Positions 15,201 to 23,839 of a stretch of 29,160 nt of DNA are shown here, piece by piece. Where the stretch lies: the IMG/VR virus record IMGVR_UViG_3300046000_006350, positions 1 to 29,160 of that record. The stretch is one strand, 5' to 3'. The position numbers and the translations under genes were made by a program. The stretch is from a virus. Every line of letters starts with the position of its first letter. Position 1 is the stretch's first letter. The notes beneath the pieces were generated by a model. That model made no database searches and was not told where the DNA came from. It was given only the letters and a program-made list of their open reading frames with translations.

Positions 15201-17266
15201 TGACAATCAGTTCTGGTAGTATAGGTGGCTGAAGTAGAGGTAGAGGTCTTAGCTTTTGCTGCAGGATCATTCTTAATGATAGTAGTATAAATCAATACGT
15301 CTTGATTAGTCAACCCGTAATCAGAAAGATCAATAGAAATGTTTCGGTTAGTGGGTGCGTCGGTAAAAGTAATTTCATCCGATTCAATTTTATAATATTT
15401 ACCTGCATTACCGCCACTTACTACAACAGCAAAATAATCTTGATCTGTTCTTGAAGCAAATGTTGTTCCAACCGCTGTGGTTAATGCTACTATGTTTGCA
15501 GAAAGTGTACCATAAAATACTCTTCTTGTACGTAAAGTAATGTCACTAAGATCTTTAATAACACTATTTGGCATTGGGAAGATATATGATGCTTTATCAT
15601 TATCAACCAAAACCGCTTCATCTCTTGTTGTATTAATTCCAAAAACATTAGATAGTGGGTAATTTCTATCTATAGTTAAAGCAGAATTAGTAGTTACTGC
15701 AGTAACTCGATATGAATTAGAAGTATCTGAATTAAATTTAATATAATCACCTACCTCAAGTTCAGAGGTAAATACAGAATTAAGGCCTACAACAGCTGTA
15801 CTTCCATTTGTTAATGTTACAGTACCAGTAACAGAAGTATTTGTAGATGGTACAATGTTTGCAGTAAAAGCAGTCGAAACATAACCAGTATCTGAAACAC
15901 TTGCATGGTATAGCTGTTTTACATCTCTTTCAAACGTATACCCGCTATTCATACTAATATCAAATAAGAAGGTATTGAAGGTAGAGGCAGCCAACATTGC
16001 GTTGCTTGAAGGAGATTCAAATCCCCTAACCTTTGCATTACCTACCAGCGTACCTGCAGGAGAGCCAGGCGTGGCGGTGTATTGGTCGTAAAGATTTATA
16101 TCTATTAAGTTGGAAGTAAAATTAGGAATACCGAATGCATCTTTTACTTCTACATAATTACCAATAGGAGTTCTAACTACAGCATTGGTAACGTTAGCGG
16201 TATCCCGTGGCTTGCTAAAAGTAAAATATCGATTTGATTGAGTTTCGACTTCATATCCCTTTACATAACTTTTACCAGGAGTTAAAATAGCTATAGAAAG
16301 ATTAGCGTTACCTTGCGCATTGCCCACATAACCTGTAAGGTCTGCAGAGGTAGCAGCATGCTCTATAAATTTAAGATTAAAAGGCTTTACCGTATAGTCA
16401 CCTGATTCATCAAAAGTTCTTCTAGCCAACTCATCTGCTAAAATATTATAACCAGGTTTATCTACTAAATTAGTTTCTTTACCATTAACTACTCTTAATA
16501 ATTCTATAAAATTATCTGAATCATTAGCACTAAATGATCTTTTATTAAGAGACAGTTCTATTTTATATCTGTCTGCACCTGGTGCAAAATAATTAAATGT
16601 ACTAATAGCAGGATCTAAAAGTGTCTCATCATCCTCACTGTTAACAGCAGATTCTACTATTTCAAGCCCTACTCTATAATTAGAATTACTAAGATACTTG
16701 TCTAGAATAATAGTATTAGCAAATACTTTTACAAAATGATCTTTAACAAAATATACACCATCACTGATACTTGCACCAAGACATTTTCCGGTAGATGAAA
16801 CAGTAGCGCTGTAAAGTGTACCGGTATCATTTGTAACAATATCTTCAGCCGCACTAAAGGCGCTAGCAGTTCTACTGGTACCAGAATCTAAATATTTAAC
16901 AAAAATTGTAGGGGGGTCAATAGCTGTAGCAGGCTCGACCTTCATTACTATAGCTCTGATTCCAGAAGTCTGACCAATCATCTCTCTATTAAGATAATTA
17001 GTAACGTCGATATCCGTAGAATTGAATGTTGACAGTAGCTTTACAAAATTAAAGTTTTGATCAAATTTAACGTTACCTGGTATAACCATTGAACCAGGTT
17101 TAAATACATGGTTACCGAATCTAGAAACTTGATTTTGAAGTATAGTTTGAAGTTGGTTTAATTCTCTTGACTGAACAGCCACACCAGGTTTAAAAAGAAT
17201 GCGGTGAAAGCCCTTACTCTCATTGTAGTCGTCATAGTACGGATCGGTGTTAAAATTAATCGCCAT
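12290..17266 (-). CDS. DUF4815 tail/baseplate protein with embedded Hint domain
   Basis: A 1658-residue protein. The N-terminus (FHRILFKPGVAVQSRELNQLQTILQNQVSRFG at 20-51, GSMVIPG at 58-64) is the hallmark of DUF4815 proteins, large structural proteins of marine T4-like tails. The DUF-type region runs to about residue 1240, including DSIDLRPRISNDG (798-810), KRYTMKDIGKLENRI..LEYYTTLSLLE (899-926) and RFTAKKLKPNTKMYAFFN (1133-1150). A Pro-rich linker (1240-1294) leads to a Hint domain (C1295 to N1421), then KSPPEPPKPPV and a 226-residue C-terminal domain of unknown type ending SYDYY. AGGTAAGAG precedes ATG 17266. The gp8 gene ends 10 bases upstream. The usual distal half of this family appears to be encoded by the next gene. 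Position after gp8 suggests a role at the baseplate periphery or fibre attachment. Confidence 0.8.
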   Translation of the reverse strand: MAINFNTDPYYDDYNESKGFHRILFKPGVAVQSRELNQLQTILQNQVSRFGNHVFKPGSMVIPGNVKFDQNFNFVKLLSTFNSTDIDVTNYLNREMIGQTSGIRAIVMKVEPATAIDPPTIFVKYLDSGTSRTASAFSAAEDIVTNDTGTLYSATVSSTGKCLGASISDGVYFVKDHFVKVFANTIILDKYLSNSNYRVGLEIVESAVNSEDDETLLDPAISTFNYFAPGADRYKIELSLNKRSFSANDSDNFIELLRVVNGKETNLVDKPGYNILADELARRTFDESGDYTVKPFNLKFIEHAATSADLTGYVGNAQGNANLSIAILTPGKSYVKGYEVETQSNRYFTFSKPRDTANVTNAVVRTPIGNYVEVKDAFGIPNFTSNLIDINLYDQYTATPGSPAGTLVGNAKVRGFESPSSNAMLAASTFNTFLFDISMNSGYTFERDVKQLYHASVSDTGYVSTAFTANIVPSTNTSVTGTVTLTNGSTAVVGLNSVFTSELEVGDYIKFNSDTSNSYRVTAVTTNSALTIDRNYPLSNVFGINTTRDEAVLVDNDKASYIFPMPNSVIKDLSDITLRTRRVFYGTLSANIVALTTAVGTTFASRTDQDYFAVVVSGGNAGKYYKIESDEITFTDAPTNRNISIDLSDYGLTNQDVLIYTTIIKNDPAAKAKTSTSTSATYTTRTDCQATVISLGVADAYELSNVRMSANAFGTSYLESNSIDITDNYTLETGQTSTYYGISKVKLKPGKPAPVGPIKINYDFFTHGTGDYFSAESYPDYDTIPTFKDQGIVYSLRDSIDLRPRISNDGVNFKNTGAVRNEFLDYANDFQTDYSYYLPRTDKIFITSDGKITYKEGISSLEPVEPLIPAEAMPLFVVEHPAYGFNINRDSIFYAIDQKRYTMKDIGKLENRIKNLEYYTTLSLLELDTAVFSVKDSFGLDRFKNGFVVEAFKGHGIGDVRNLDYNISMDFDSGELKPAFIQDNFKLVEQTPTTANRTNNGYVVKNNTVMLQYEDLPYIVNDFSDSVESINPYDNYTFTGSMTLSPPGDTWFSTSDKPLIYRDDTGAYDTFIPDSVGEATYGSVWGSWKQFWYTPSNKDAAKAVQGGVVITDASTTGSSTNAVFPFIRSASIRFTAKKLKPNTKMYAFFNEYNVTDYCKSANTTSNVTFTGDYFSTSADIITDDKGTVTGTFNYNLDINSLRIPAGSVKFRLTDSPTDGSDKESFADAIYTASGTISYTEPPRVVYSPPVVFVDTSSPPPASTPAPVYVEDVYTGGGDPGPGPQPPYPPYQPPVCPAPEMKILMADGTLKEAGNLNVGDLVYTQHEDTIIWNTYPVTYCNIIPEVPRIKIIFNDTEFIGSYEHKFYNEITSSWLIAKDAKVGDVLSGKVITGIEDHTVGPVVKITIDEAHTYICQGLLSHNKSPPEPPKPPVRALDWLIVSSLYNDGAAADFSTFSSDRAEQYRDAVAAYAAERGSSLTVIQQAAVTTPEGYDFNRELAANDGGTQFSFHSGPAIAILNPTSALAVPGYVLPNGLSVDNYLTATNILSATDGSGNSFTERVASVTSADFNTTVVPIFEATKETVASIVNAGTPTADMLSFWEVGIANGSFPNTDAGIQTAISNYAAAITLSIIENGASGNGAWDVLAANGVASSYDYY
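12293..13000 (-). other. C-terminal domain following the Hint domain, unknown
   Basis: Residues 1423-1658 of the DUF4815 protein. After SPPEPPKPPV comes a mostly helical, Ala/Ser-rich region (RALDWLIVSSLYNDG, EQYRDAVAAYAAERG, later FEATKETVASIVNAG and WEVGIANGSFPNTDAGIQTAI). I recognise no family. If the Hint domain cleaves at N1421, this would become a separate polypeptide of about 237 residues. Confidence 0.5.
13004..13384 (-). other. Mini Hint (intein/BIL-like) domain within the DUF4815 protein
   Basis: A 127-residue domain, residues 1295-1421. The N-terminal block is CPAPEMKILMADGTLKEAGN followed by LNVGDLVYT, with C1295 as nucleophile. The B-type block is FIGSYEHKFY with H1363. A WLIAKDAKVGDVLSG block follows at 1373-1387. 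The C-terminal blocks are VVKITIDEAHTYICQGLLSHN (1401-1421) with H1410, H1420 and N1421. There is no homing endonuclease insert. The residue after N1421 is Lys, not Cys, Ser or Thr, so normal splicing lacks its second nucleophile; cleavage, as in BIL domains, is more likely. Both flanks are proline-rich. Confidence 0.85.
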
Positions 17267-17276
17267 CTCTTACCTG

Positions 17277-19409
17277 TTATAATTTGATTACTGTTCTTAG
17301 TGTAACTAATTGTTGCTCGCTGTAGCTAACTGATGTTCTATTATCAATATACAGCAAGTCACCGCTAAATTTATTTATCGTGGGAGAAGTTGTCAGATCT
17401 GTTATAGCATAGTCTAGATCTGACGTCTCGTCAGTTAATACATCACCTGTAGTTAGATCATGATTATTTTTGTTTTGAATTAATATTTGATTACTTGCAG
17501 GTACTACTTCTACTACTTCAAAGTATCGCTTGGATGTACCAACTAGATGAGTTAATAAAGTATCTCGGGCAAGACCACTAACGGTATCAACTGTTACGAG
17601 AAAGCATGCACTACCAATAACATTGGCAAATGCTCTCTCATTACCATATTGCTTTAAATCTTTAACAATACCAAATTGTCTGTAATCATTCTTTACATCA
17701 ACACCTTGGTTCTTTTCATTATTTATTGTTGAGGTAAACATTAAAGTATCTGCAAATAACTCTCTAACTGGATCACTGCCATGACCTCTATATGGGGATA
17801 ATATGGCAGATACATTTGCATTAGCTCCATTACCCGTTATTGTTACATTGGCATTGGTGTAACCAGAACCCGGGGTCAATACAGAAATATAACTAATAGT
17901 ATTATTAACTATTACAGCATTGCCTGTAAAATTAATACCATCTCCTGCTACTGTAACGTTGGCATAAGAGTACCCGTTACCTACGTTACTAACTTTAAAT
18001 GCATGAATACCCCCATCAACAGCAGACAGCTCAACTACTGTCTGTAAGGTATCTATATCATCTACTGAAAGATTTGCAAATATGTTAGCACCGGTACCAG
18101 TTGCGCTGGCAACAGTTAAATTAATATAGGAATAACCAGTGCCGCGATTTTCAATAATAACATCTTCAACTTGACCGGCTGAATTAATAAAGGGTGTAGC
18201 TACGAAGCCACTACCATCACCAATGGCTGAAATAATAGTACTAACGTTTGAACTGTATCTGGTACCTTCATCTTCAATTAAGACAGAGTGAATAACGCCA
18301 TTTCTAAGTACTGGAGTTAGAACGGCAGAGGTAGCAAAAAACAAATTAGCAGTTGCATTAGATGTGGGTTGACTATTACCAGACGTACTAATTGTTATGG
18401 TTGTATTTGCTCTTGCAGCAGTAGTATACCCAGTACCTTTATTAGTTAGTACAACATCGACTAAGGCATTACTACTGAATATTAAATTTGCAAAAGCATT
18501 TGAGGTGGGTTGGACCAGGCCAGCTGTTGTTATGGTAGCAGTAGTGTTAGCAATAACAGCTGTATTATAACCAGCACCTGTGCTAAATATTCTTACATTA
18601 CTAATATTATTAAGTAAGCTTGTACCCTTACCGCCACCATCGTTAATTGTAATAGATGCAGTTTTATAATTAGCTCCTGCATCTTTAATTCTTACATCAA
18701 TAAACTCACCAGAGGTATTAAATACCGGTGTTAAATTAGCTATTGAATTGCCAGATAACCCTAAAAACTGACCTGTCACAGTTAATGTAACATCGTCATT
18801 ACTGGTATAACCAGATCCAGCATTATTAATAATAACACTGCTCACTTCACCTTCTGAATAATAAGCATTAGTAACTGCTCTCTGAACTGGTATAAAGTCT
18901 GGAGTCAAAAAACGATTCTGTGAAGAAAGAGGAATGGTGTAAAGATATTTCCAAACATAACCATCAGCTGTTGCAAACGTGGTTATGTCTTGACCGGAAG
19001 GCTCCACTGTAGACGCAGCATTATTATTATTAAAAATACATTTGTATACTCCAAACGCACCTGTCAATACATAAAAATTAGCTGTCTTTAAACTAGTAGC
19101 TCCGGAATATGCAGGGGAAGTAGCGCTATAGTCACCATCGAACTGATCGTATACTGTACCGGTCGTCCAGTTTATTCTTGGCACTACATAAGATACGTCT
19201 CTTAAATTAATCTTCTTAACACTTAAAATACCGTTGCGAGTATTATACTCATAGTTCTGGGTAACTTCCGGAGTTTCTGGAACCTGGGGACTAGCCCACT
19301 CAATTATATTACCAATAAAATAGTAATAGTTGGCTCTTCGCGATAAGAATTCATTATAAACACTATCCACCAACGAACGATGGATAGTATCTTTTAAGAG
19401 AAAAGACAT
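17277..19409 (-). CDS. gp8: Baseplate wedge protein, gp8-like, enlarged by beta repeats
   Basis: A 710-residue protein; T4 gp8 is 334 residues. Residues 1-180 contain gp8-type segments of marine phages: RANYYYFIGN, VPRINWTTGTVYDQFD, NFYVLTGAFGVYKCIFNNNNAASTVEPSG, TADGYVWKYLYTIP and RFLTPDFIPV. Residues 540-710 hold the second gp8-type part (YRGHGSDPVRELFADTLMFTSTI, NDYRQFGIVKDL). Between them (about 187-537) lie eight units with a G-x-G-Y(T/S/N) core, absent from T4 gp8. In T4, a gp8 dimer joins wedge arms between gp7 and gp10. The gene lies next to the small virion gene at 19411-19851 (one-base gap) and has only a weak ribosome site, suggesting coupling. The gp8 assignment rests on these motifs and gene order. 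Confidence 0.75.
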   Translation of the reverse strand: MSFLLKDTIHRSLVDSVYNEFLSRRANYYYFIGNIIEWASPQVPETPEVTQNYEYNTRNGILSVKKINLRDVSYVVPRINWTTGTVYDQFDGDYSATSPAYSGATSLKTANFYVLTGAFGVYKCIFNNNNAASTVEPSGQDITTFATADGYVWKYLYTIPLSSQNRFLTPDFIPVQRAVTNAYYSEGEVSSVIINNAGSGYTSNDDVTLTVTGQFLGLSGNSIANLTPVFNTSGEFIDVRIKDAGANYKTASITINDGGGKGTSLLNNISNVRIFSTGAGYNTAVIANTTATITTAGLVQPTSNAFANLIFSSNALVDVVLTNKGTGYTTAARANTTITISTSGNSQPTSNATANLFFATSAVLTPVLRNGVIHSVLIEDEGTRYSSNVSTIISAIGDGSGFVATPFINSAGQVEDVIIENRGTGYSYINLTVASATGTGANIFANLSVDDIDTLQTVVELSAVDGGIHAFKVSNVGNGYSYANVTVAGDGINFTGNAVIVNNTISYISVLTPGSGYTNANVTITGNGANANVSAILSPYRGHGSDPVRELFADTLMFTSTINNEKNQGVDVKNDYRQFGIVKDLKQYGNERAFANVIGSACFLVTVDTVSGLARDTLLTHLVGTSKRYFEVVEVVPASNQILIQNKNNHDLTTGDVLTDETSDLDYAITDLTTSPTINKFSGDLLYIDNRTSVSYSEQQLVTLRTVIKL
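17799..18851 (-). repeat. Eight GxGY beta repeats in gp8
   Basis: Units start at NAGSGYT (197), DAGANYK (243), STGAGYN (276), NKGTGYT (323), DEGTRYS (380), NRGTGYS (421), NVGNGYS (475) and TPGSGYT (512), each followed by an alternating Val/Thr/Ile strand. Two units are closely alike (NTTATITTAGLVQPTSNA and NTTITISTSGNSQPTSNA), which suggests recent tandem duplication. Confidence 0.7.
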
Positions 19410-19410
19410 A

Positions 19411-19851
19411 TTATGCTACAGTAACGTTCCAAGTAATAACCACAGTATCACCAGCAGCTTTAGTAACAACACCAAAAACTGTTCTGCACAATAGATCACC
19501 AGAAGAGGAAGCATTTAAGATACCAGCTTCAGTGATTGATCCTGTACCCGTACCTGCAGGAAAAGTACTTACATATGTAATAGTATTTGAAGATCTGGTT
19601 GTAGAGTCAAGAACCACACGTCCTAGCTCTGTACCTAAAGCGGTTTGAGAAGTAGTAGCGGCAGTATTGGATGAACCAACAGCCATGTGACTCATAATTG
19701 CAGTTGTGTTACCTACCATTCTTGAAGCAATTGTATCTTTACCAACAGCAACAACCAGGTTGTTAACTTTTCTGTAGTCTTTTTGCTTACCGGACTCGTC
19801 TAAAAGAATAATTTCTAAATTACCCTTGACATTTATCGATTCTGTGAACAT
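19411..19851 (-). CDS. Small virion structural protein
   Basis: A 146-residue protein. The pattern NVKGNLEIILLDESGKQK, NLVVAVGKDTIASRM, MSHMAVGSSNTAAT, TALGTELGRVVLDS, FPAGTGTGSITEAGILNA and a final TVVITWNVTVA is one I know from many marine phage genomes, annotated only as structural. It is a probable all-beta protein with no Cys motif or catalytic residues apart from a single C120-type Cys. It has its own TATAAATA late promoter 30 bases upstream and AGAGGAATAAAAC as ribosome site. It lies between the gp7-position gene and gp8, so a baseplate or fibre-network role is likely but not shown. Confidence 0.7.
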   Translation of the reverse strand: MFTESINVKGNLEIILLDESGKQKDYRKVNNLVVAVGKDTIASRMVGNTTAIMSHMAVGSSNTAATTSQTALGTELGRVVLDSTTRSSNTITYVSTFPAGTGTGSITEAGILNASSSGDLLCRTVFGVVTKAAGDTVVITWNVTVA

Positions 19852-19880
19852 GTTTTATTCCTCTAAGAAGTTCTATGTTA

Positions 19881-19888
19881 TATTTATA
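19881..19888 (-). promoter_or_regulatory. T4-type late promoter TATAAATA
   Basis: An exact TATAAATA on the minus strand, 30 bases before ATG 19851. The expected start is near 19875. It serves the small virion gene, gp8 and probably the genes after it. Confidence 0.75.
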
Positions 19889-19903
19889 CAAGCCATCTTG
19901 TAT
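19886..19903 (-). repeat. Hairpin overlapping a late promoter
   Basis: On the minus strand ATACAAG-ATGG-CTTGTAT is a perfect 7-bp stem with a 4-base loop, two bases after the stop of the upstream gene. Its 3' arm ends in the first three bases of TATAAATA. No T-tract follows, so it is at best a weak terminator or an mRNA end stabiliser. Confidence 0.5.
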
Positions 19904-19904
19904 G

Positions 19905-21590
19905 TTAACTAAACGAAATTGATGTAGTAGCGGCATAGGTCTCTAGGAAGTACCCAAATGCGCCAGTGTTATCGGTATAATCTTCTGTTAAGTCGGTTGC
20001 AGTAGCGCTGTCCGATTCTGTCCTACTAAATGTAAAGCTATTATTATCAGTTAATGTAGTATCGTCTGTAGAGACCTTGTACATACTTATGGTAATAGTA
20101 TCGCTGATAGTAGTACTATCCTCAAGCGGCTTAGTTATTGAATAAACAGTATTTTCTGTAGTACTTACGTTATCAGCGTCTACAACCTTACTTACTAACT
20201 TGGCAACGGTCTCTAATGTAGAGAATGTATCAAAGAGATCTGCGTAAACATTTTGCTTACTTACTACACTAACATTAGCTGACAAGTTGGCTGTTGCAGA
20301 TAACACCCTATTAACAAATAAATTTGTACCTGCCTGGTGAACTAGCTTCTTGACGATATTATAGAATGTACTAATATCTAATTCAGAAGAGATTTGATAC
20401 GCAAAAGGTTGATACAACTTACTATCTTGAACACGTACATCTGGTTCAGATAAAAAGCCTTGTGTTGATACATATTCACCAGGATATCTTGCTACGGCAC
20501 CTAATGTAAAGTTAAAGCTAGCATCATTAGGGTTCTCAACACCTGCTGTAGTAACAGATGTCAGTATCTGAGATGTGGCTGAGCTTGAAACTAAAGTAGT
20601 ACCTGTATATGAAAAAGGGGTAACATAATCTTCTAAGAAGTATCTATCGCTATCGGTTATAGAATGTAATCTTGTCGCGTCAAAGGTTTCCGAAAAACCA
20701 CCGCCTCTGGTTTGAAAATACTTAACTCTTTTAGTAACACCTAACGCGTTAGATAATATAATACTGAGATCTTCGGTAAAATTATAACCATAATTTAAAA
20801 ATTTTAATATTTGAATAGAACCAGTTGAACTAACTCTTGCAATTCTAACTAATGTATCTACCCCGCTACCAACCGTTACGTTAAAGATTTGACCGACTCT
20901 AAAGCCAGAACCACCGGATACAATTTCTACATTTGTTGTAGTTGGTTTAATAGTACCAATAAACAAAATCCCAGAAGTACCAGTTACAGTGACTTCTTCA
21001 TTAACTTCAAACGGTACTGGGAAAGCACTGTGATAGAATATCTCGTATAAATTACCACTAAGACTTTTAACTCTAACAATTTCTGCAGTATAGTTAATAT
21101 TGTTTTTAGTAAATGTCAAAAACCTATCTTTTATATCTGCTGCGCTTCCAAAGGTAAGAAGAACCCGAATAGAATTTCTAAGACTCCATTGACCATCGGA
21201 TGGTCTTAATACGAATTCATAAGGGTGGTTAGTTTGAGCAACCGTATCATATAAAACTTTAAAAAGAGTCTCTATAGATAAGGTACTACCTTTTGCAGCA
21301 TACAGCCCTTTAATTTTTTTAATTAAAAGTGGCTTATCAACTAATAAACTTACTGGTAGATCTTTAGCGTAGTTTGTTAAAAAATAATTAACAAAGGAAT
21401 TGGTAGTTTGATCAATGTCACTATACTGTCTTGCGTTTTGAACAAGTTCAAGCGCTCCTTGATCTTGCTCCAGAAACTTATAATAGTATTCTAAAAACGC
21501 AACAAAGGTTGTATAGTCAGACCTGATAAACTCAGGTAGCTGACTATTTACAAGCTCTGATACTTTTTCATTAATTCTTGTAGTCGCCAT
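19905..21590 (-). CDS. Baseplate protein in the gp7 position
   Basis: A 561-residue protein. The N-terminal 150 residues (LPEFIRSDYTTFVAFLEYYYKFLEQDQGALE at 18-48, VNYFLTNYAKDLPVSLLVDKPLLIKKIKGLYAAKGS at 67-102, then HPYEFVLRPSDGQWS at 121-135) match a conserved head of T4-like cyanophage baseplate proteins. A beta-rich middle has VSGGSGFRVGQIF (224-236). The C-terminal part (from about 430) is Thr/Asp-rich with repeated TxxDxxTxTxx units. It lies between gp6 and gp8, where T4 has gene 7 (1032 residues, wedge initiator), and is much shorter. Whether it is a true gp7 homologue or only a positional replacement cannot be decided by eye. One-base gap to the gp6 gene. Confidence 0.65.
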   Translation of the reverse strand: MATTRINEKVSELVNSQLPEFIRSDYTTFVAFLEYYYKFLEQDQGALELVQNARQYSDIDQTTNSFVNYFLTNYAKDLPVSLLVDKPLLIKKIKGLYAAKGSTLSIETLFKVLYDTVAQTNHPYEFVLRPSDGQWSLRNSIRVLLTFGSAADIKDRFLTFTKNNINYTAEIVRVKSLSGNLYEIFYHSAFPVPFEVNEEVTVTGTSGILFIGTIKPTTTNVEIVSGGSGFRVGQIFNVTVGSGVDTLVRIARVSSTGSIQILKFLNYGYNFTEDLSIILSNALGVTKRVKYFQTRGGGFSETFDATRLHSITDSDRYFLEDYVTPFSYTGTTLVSSSATSQILTSVTTAGVENPNDASFNFTLGAVARYPGEYVSTQGFLSEPDVRVQDSKLYQPFAYQISSELDISTFYNIVKKLVHQAGTNLFVNRVLSATANLSANVSVVSKQNVYADLFDTFSTLETVAKLVSKVVDADNVSTTENTVYSITKPLEDSTTISDTITISMYKVSTDDTTLTDNNSFTFSRTESDSATATDLTEDYTDNTGAFGYFLETYAATTSISFS

Positions 21591-21591
21591 G

Positions 21592-23439
21592 TTATACCGA
21601 TGTTGTCACATTGATTGTAGTGCCAGCTAGCAAGCCACCGATCTTATTAATAGTAGTATCATCTTGTACTAATATTTCGCTTCTTGAAACAGTTAAATTA
21701 TAGCTAGCTTCTTGAACGGTACCGGTGATTCTAATATCCGTTACCCCGGCTGGTATACCGGTAGGAGTAATACCTGCTATACTAATTACACCAGTCCCGT
21801 AATCGACAGTACCAACGTTAGTTGCTACTATTGAACTGTTGACTACATTAACTAATCTCAGTACCCCGGAACCAGAATCATTTGGAGGTGTGTCATTAGG
21901 TAGGTCTGTTATTTTAACAAGTGTAGAAACTCCACCTACAGATGTAAAGAAATAACTAGAAAGAATAGTTCCAGGTTTTAAAGGATTTCTATACTTAATA
22001 GATGTATCCCCAGTAAATAAATTTGTTGTATTTAACGTAGGTATAATTCGTCTTTGTAATTTAAGATTAATTAATGCGCTGGTAATTGAGGAGTTCTTAG
22101 CTAAAATTGCACTTGTTAATGCAGAGTAAATAAACTCTTTATTAAATTTTTGAAGGTTAGTAGAAAAATAATCTGTAATCGCAGTATTAACTTGAGTCTT
22201 AATTTGATCAGATGATAAAGTGGTAATAGAAGTATTATAAACAATATCAGCAGTAATGTTAACAAAGAAGAAAGTAGGATCTACAAATTCAGGAATTATA
22301 GTAATACCTTGTTTAGATTTTAAAATGTTGTTTTTAATAGAATTTTTTGTAGCATCAGATATAGTAAAACCAGAGTACGGCTTCAAAGATATTAATACTT
22401 TACCGTAGTAAGGAGGATCGTTATCTTCCCCACCCCATACAGATACCGATTCTGCACCTGCGTAATTTGCAAGTATTAGAGCTTCGTAATCGGTTGCAGT
22501 TACCGCTCTATTCTTAGATGCATTTACCCGGGGTGCATTAAACTTTATAGAGGTAATACTTTCAGTGTCTGCACCACCAGTGGAGTTACTATTAACAGTA
22601 ATTGCAATTGCGCTAGAACCACCAATAGTAGTACCAGCAGTAAAGGATTGTGATACAGTACTAGATACATTAACTGCTGAACCCGTTGCAACCAAGTATT
22701 GAATAGTAATAATGTTACCGGCTGCTAGACTCTTACCAATTATACCATCACCAAAATAAATTTGATATTTACCTTGAGGGTTTTGTTCAAGATAATAAAC
22801 CGCAGACGTACTACCTATACCGGTAATATCGGTCGATAGCGTATAAGTGCTAGTAGTTGTATCGGATGAAGATGTTTGAACACTGACTTTAATAGTAGTA
22901 GTATCTACATCTTCGTTAGGAATTTCATACTTAGCAGCGGGCGTAATATCAGATACAACATAGCTATAACTTAACAACGTACCTTCTGTAACATCTACGC
23001 CTGCAAATGTATACGTTGACCCTACTCTTTGAGCAGTTTTAGCGTCTGTAGTTAGAAACGTGTATGGTACCCCATCTACTGTAGAGGTAAAAGGTGTGTA
23101 CCGTTCCATTGTCAAGGATGCAGGCAGGTTAGATGGATTAGTAACTACAATATCTAAATTAGCAACCGCACCTCTGGCCGACACCGGAGTATAACCTAAA
23201 TGCTTGGCAATAGAAACAGCTGAAGATCTTTTGACTGCAGAATCCAAAAACATCTCATTTACTACCATGTTAGCAAGGTAGGCATTGTAATGGGTGTTGT
23301 AGGCAAGAACGTCTAACAGAGAAGATAGGCCGGAGCCCTCAAAATCGTAATCCGTAAACTCAGTTTGAGCGTTTAAGAACGTTTTTAAGTTAGTCTTTAT
23401 TTGATCAAAGTCAAGTTCTGCTATTCTTAGATTAGACAT
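21592..23439 (-). CDS. gp6: Baseplate wedge protein gp6 (Baseplate_J type)
   Basis: A 615-residue protein; T4 gp6 is 660. The N-terminus (LRIAELDFDQIKTNLKTFL, FTDYDFEGSGLSSLLDVLAYNTHYNAYLANMV, then NEMFLDSAVKRSSAVSIAKHLGYTPVSARGA) is the well-conserved gp6 signature. The central region (YQIYFGDGIIGKSLAAGNIITIQYL, APRVNASKNRAVTATDYEALI, AESVSVWGGEDNDPPYYGKVLISLKP) is the Baseplate_J core. In T4, gp6 dimers form the inner ring that joins the six wedges together with gp25 and gp53. The start overlaps the gp25 stop by one base (TAATG), an arrangement that fits equal synthesis of the partners. Confidence 0.9.
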   Translation of the reverse strand: MSNLRIAELDFDQIKTNLKTFLNAQTEFTDYDFEGSGLSSLLDVLAYNTHYNAYLANMVVNEMFLDSAVKRSSAVSIAKHLGYTPVSARGAVANLDIVVTNPSNLPASLTMERYTPFTSTVDGVPYTFLTTDAKTAQRVGSTYTFAGVDVTEGTLLSYSYVVSDITPAAKYEIPNEDVDTTTIKVSVQTSSSDTTTSTYTLSTDITGIGSTSAVYYLEQNPQGKYQIYFGDGIIGKSLAAGNIITIQYLVATGSAVNVSSTVSQSFTAGTTIGGSSAIAITVNSNSTGGADTESITSIKFNAPRVNASKNRAVTATDYEALILANYAGAESVSVWGGEDNDPPYYGKVLISLKPYSGFTISDATKNSIKNNILKSKQGITIIPEFVDPTFFFVNITADIVYNTSITTLSSDQIKTQVNTAITDYFSTNLQKFNKEFIYSALTSAILAKNSSITSALINLKLQRRIIPTLNTTNLFTGDTSIKYRNPLKPGTILSSYFFTSVGGVSTLVKITDLPNDTPPNDSGSGVLRLVNVVNSSIVATNVGTVDYGTGVISIAGITPTGIPAGVTDIRITGTVQEASYNLTVSRSEILVQDDTTINKIGGLLAGTTINVTTSV

Positions 23440-23834
23440 TATCTTACTCTTGTTATTAGTGTTGTTAAAGTGATGGGTCTATCAGAGTTGTTTAATCTAA
23501 AAATAATATCACATACAAGTTCATTAGTATCTGCTTTTTCACGAAGTACAACTTCTAACACCGTTGCTCTTGGCTCAAACTTATTAATAGTATCAAAGAT
23601 AGTCTTTTTCATAACCTGCGCAGTCACAGGATTAAAGTTCTCAAATAAAAGACCGTGAATCTGACAACCAATTTCTGGATGAAAGGGACGCTCGTAGTGT
23701 CTCGTAGATATTAAATTTCTAAGAGATTGCTTAACAGCTTCTTCATCGTTCTTTCTCGTCACATCACCGGTTACGGGGTGAGAAGAAAAGAGAAGATTAA
23801 AATCTGAATATTGTCTGGTATTTCGTGTAGCCAT
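23439..23834 (-). CDS. gp25: Baseplate wedge protein gp25
   Basis: A 131-residue protein; T4 gp25 is 132. It contains the GPW/gp25 family features: NDEEAVKQSLRNLISTRHYERPFHPEIGCQIHGLLFE (29-65) and the diagnostic EPR motif at 87-89 in a helix-strand turn (TINKFEPRATVLEV), ending with a DRPITLTTLI strand. gp25 anchors the wedge to the sheath-nucleating ring and is conserved from T4 to type VI secretion (TssE). The ATG follows a TATAAATA by five bases, leaving no room for a leader if that promoter is used, and no Shine-Dalgarno is visible before it (see the finding on leaderless expression). Confidence 0.9.
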   Translation of the reverse strand: MATRNTRQYSDFNLLFSSHPVTGDVTRKNDEEAVKQSLRNLISTRHYERPFHPEIGCQIHGLLFENFNPVTAQVMKKTIFDTINKFEPRATVLEVVLREKADTNELVCDIIFRLNNSDRPITLTTLITRVR

Positions 23835-23839
23835 GTTTA

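Noticed and set aside
17375-17382. TATTTATC (GATAAATA on minus) inside gp8 as a late promoter
   Set aside because: It has a mismatch at the first base, lies within the coding region about 110 bases before the next start, and has no supporting spacing.
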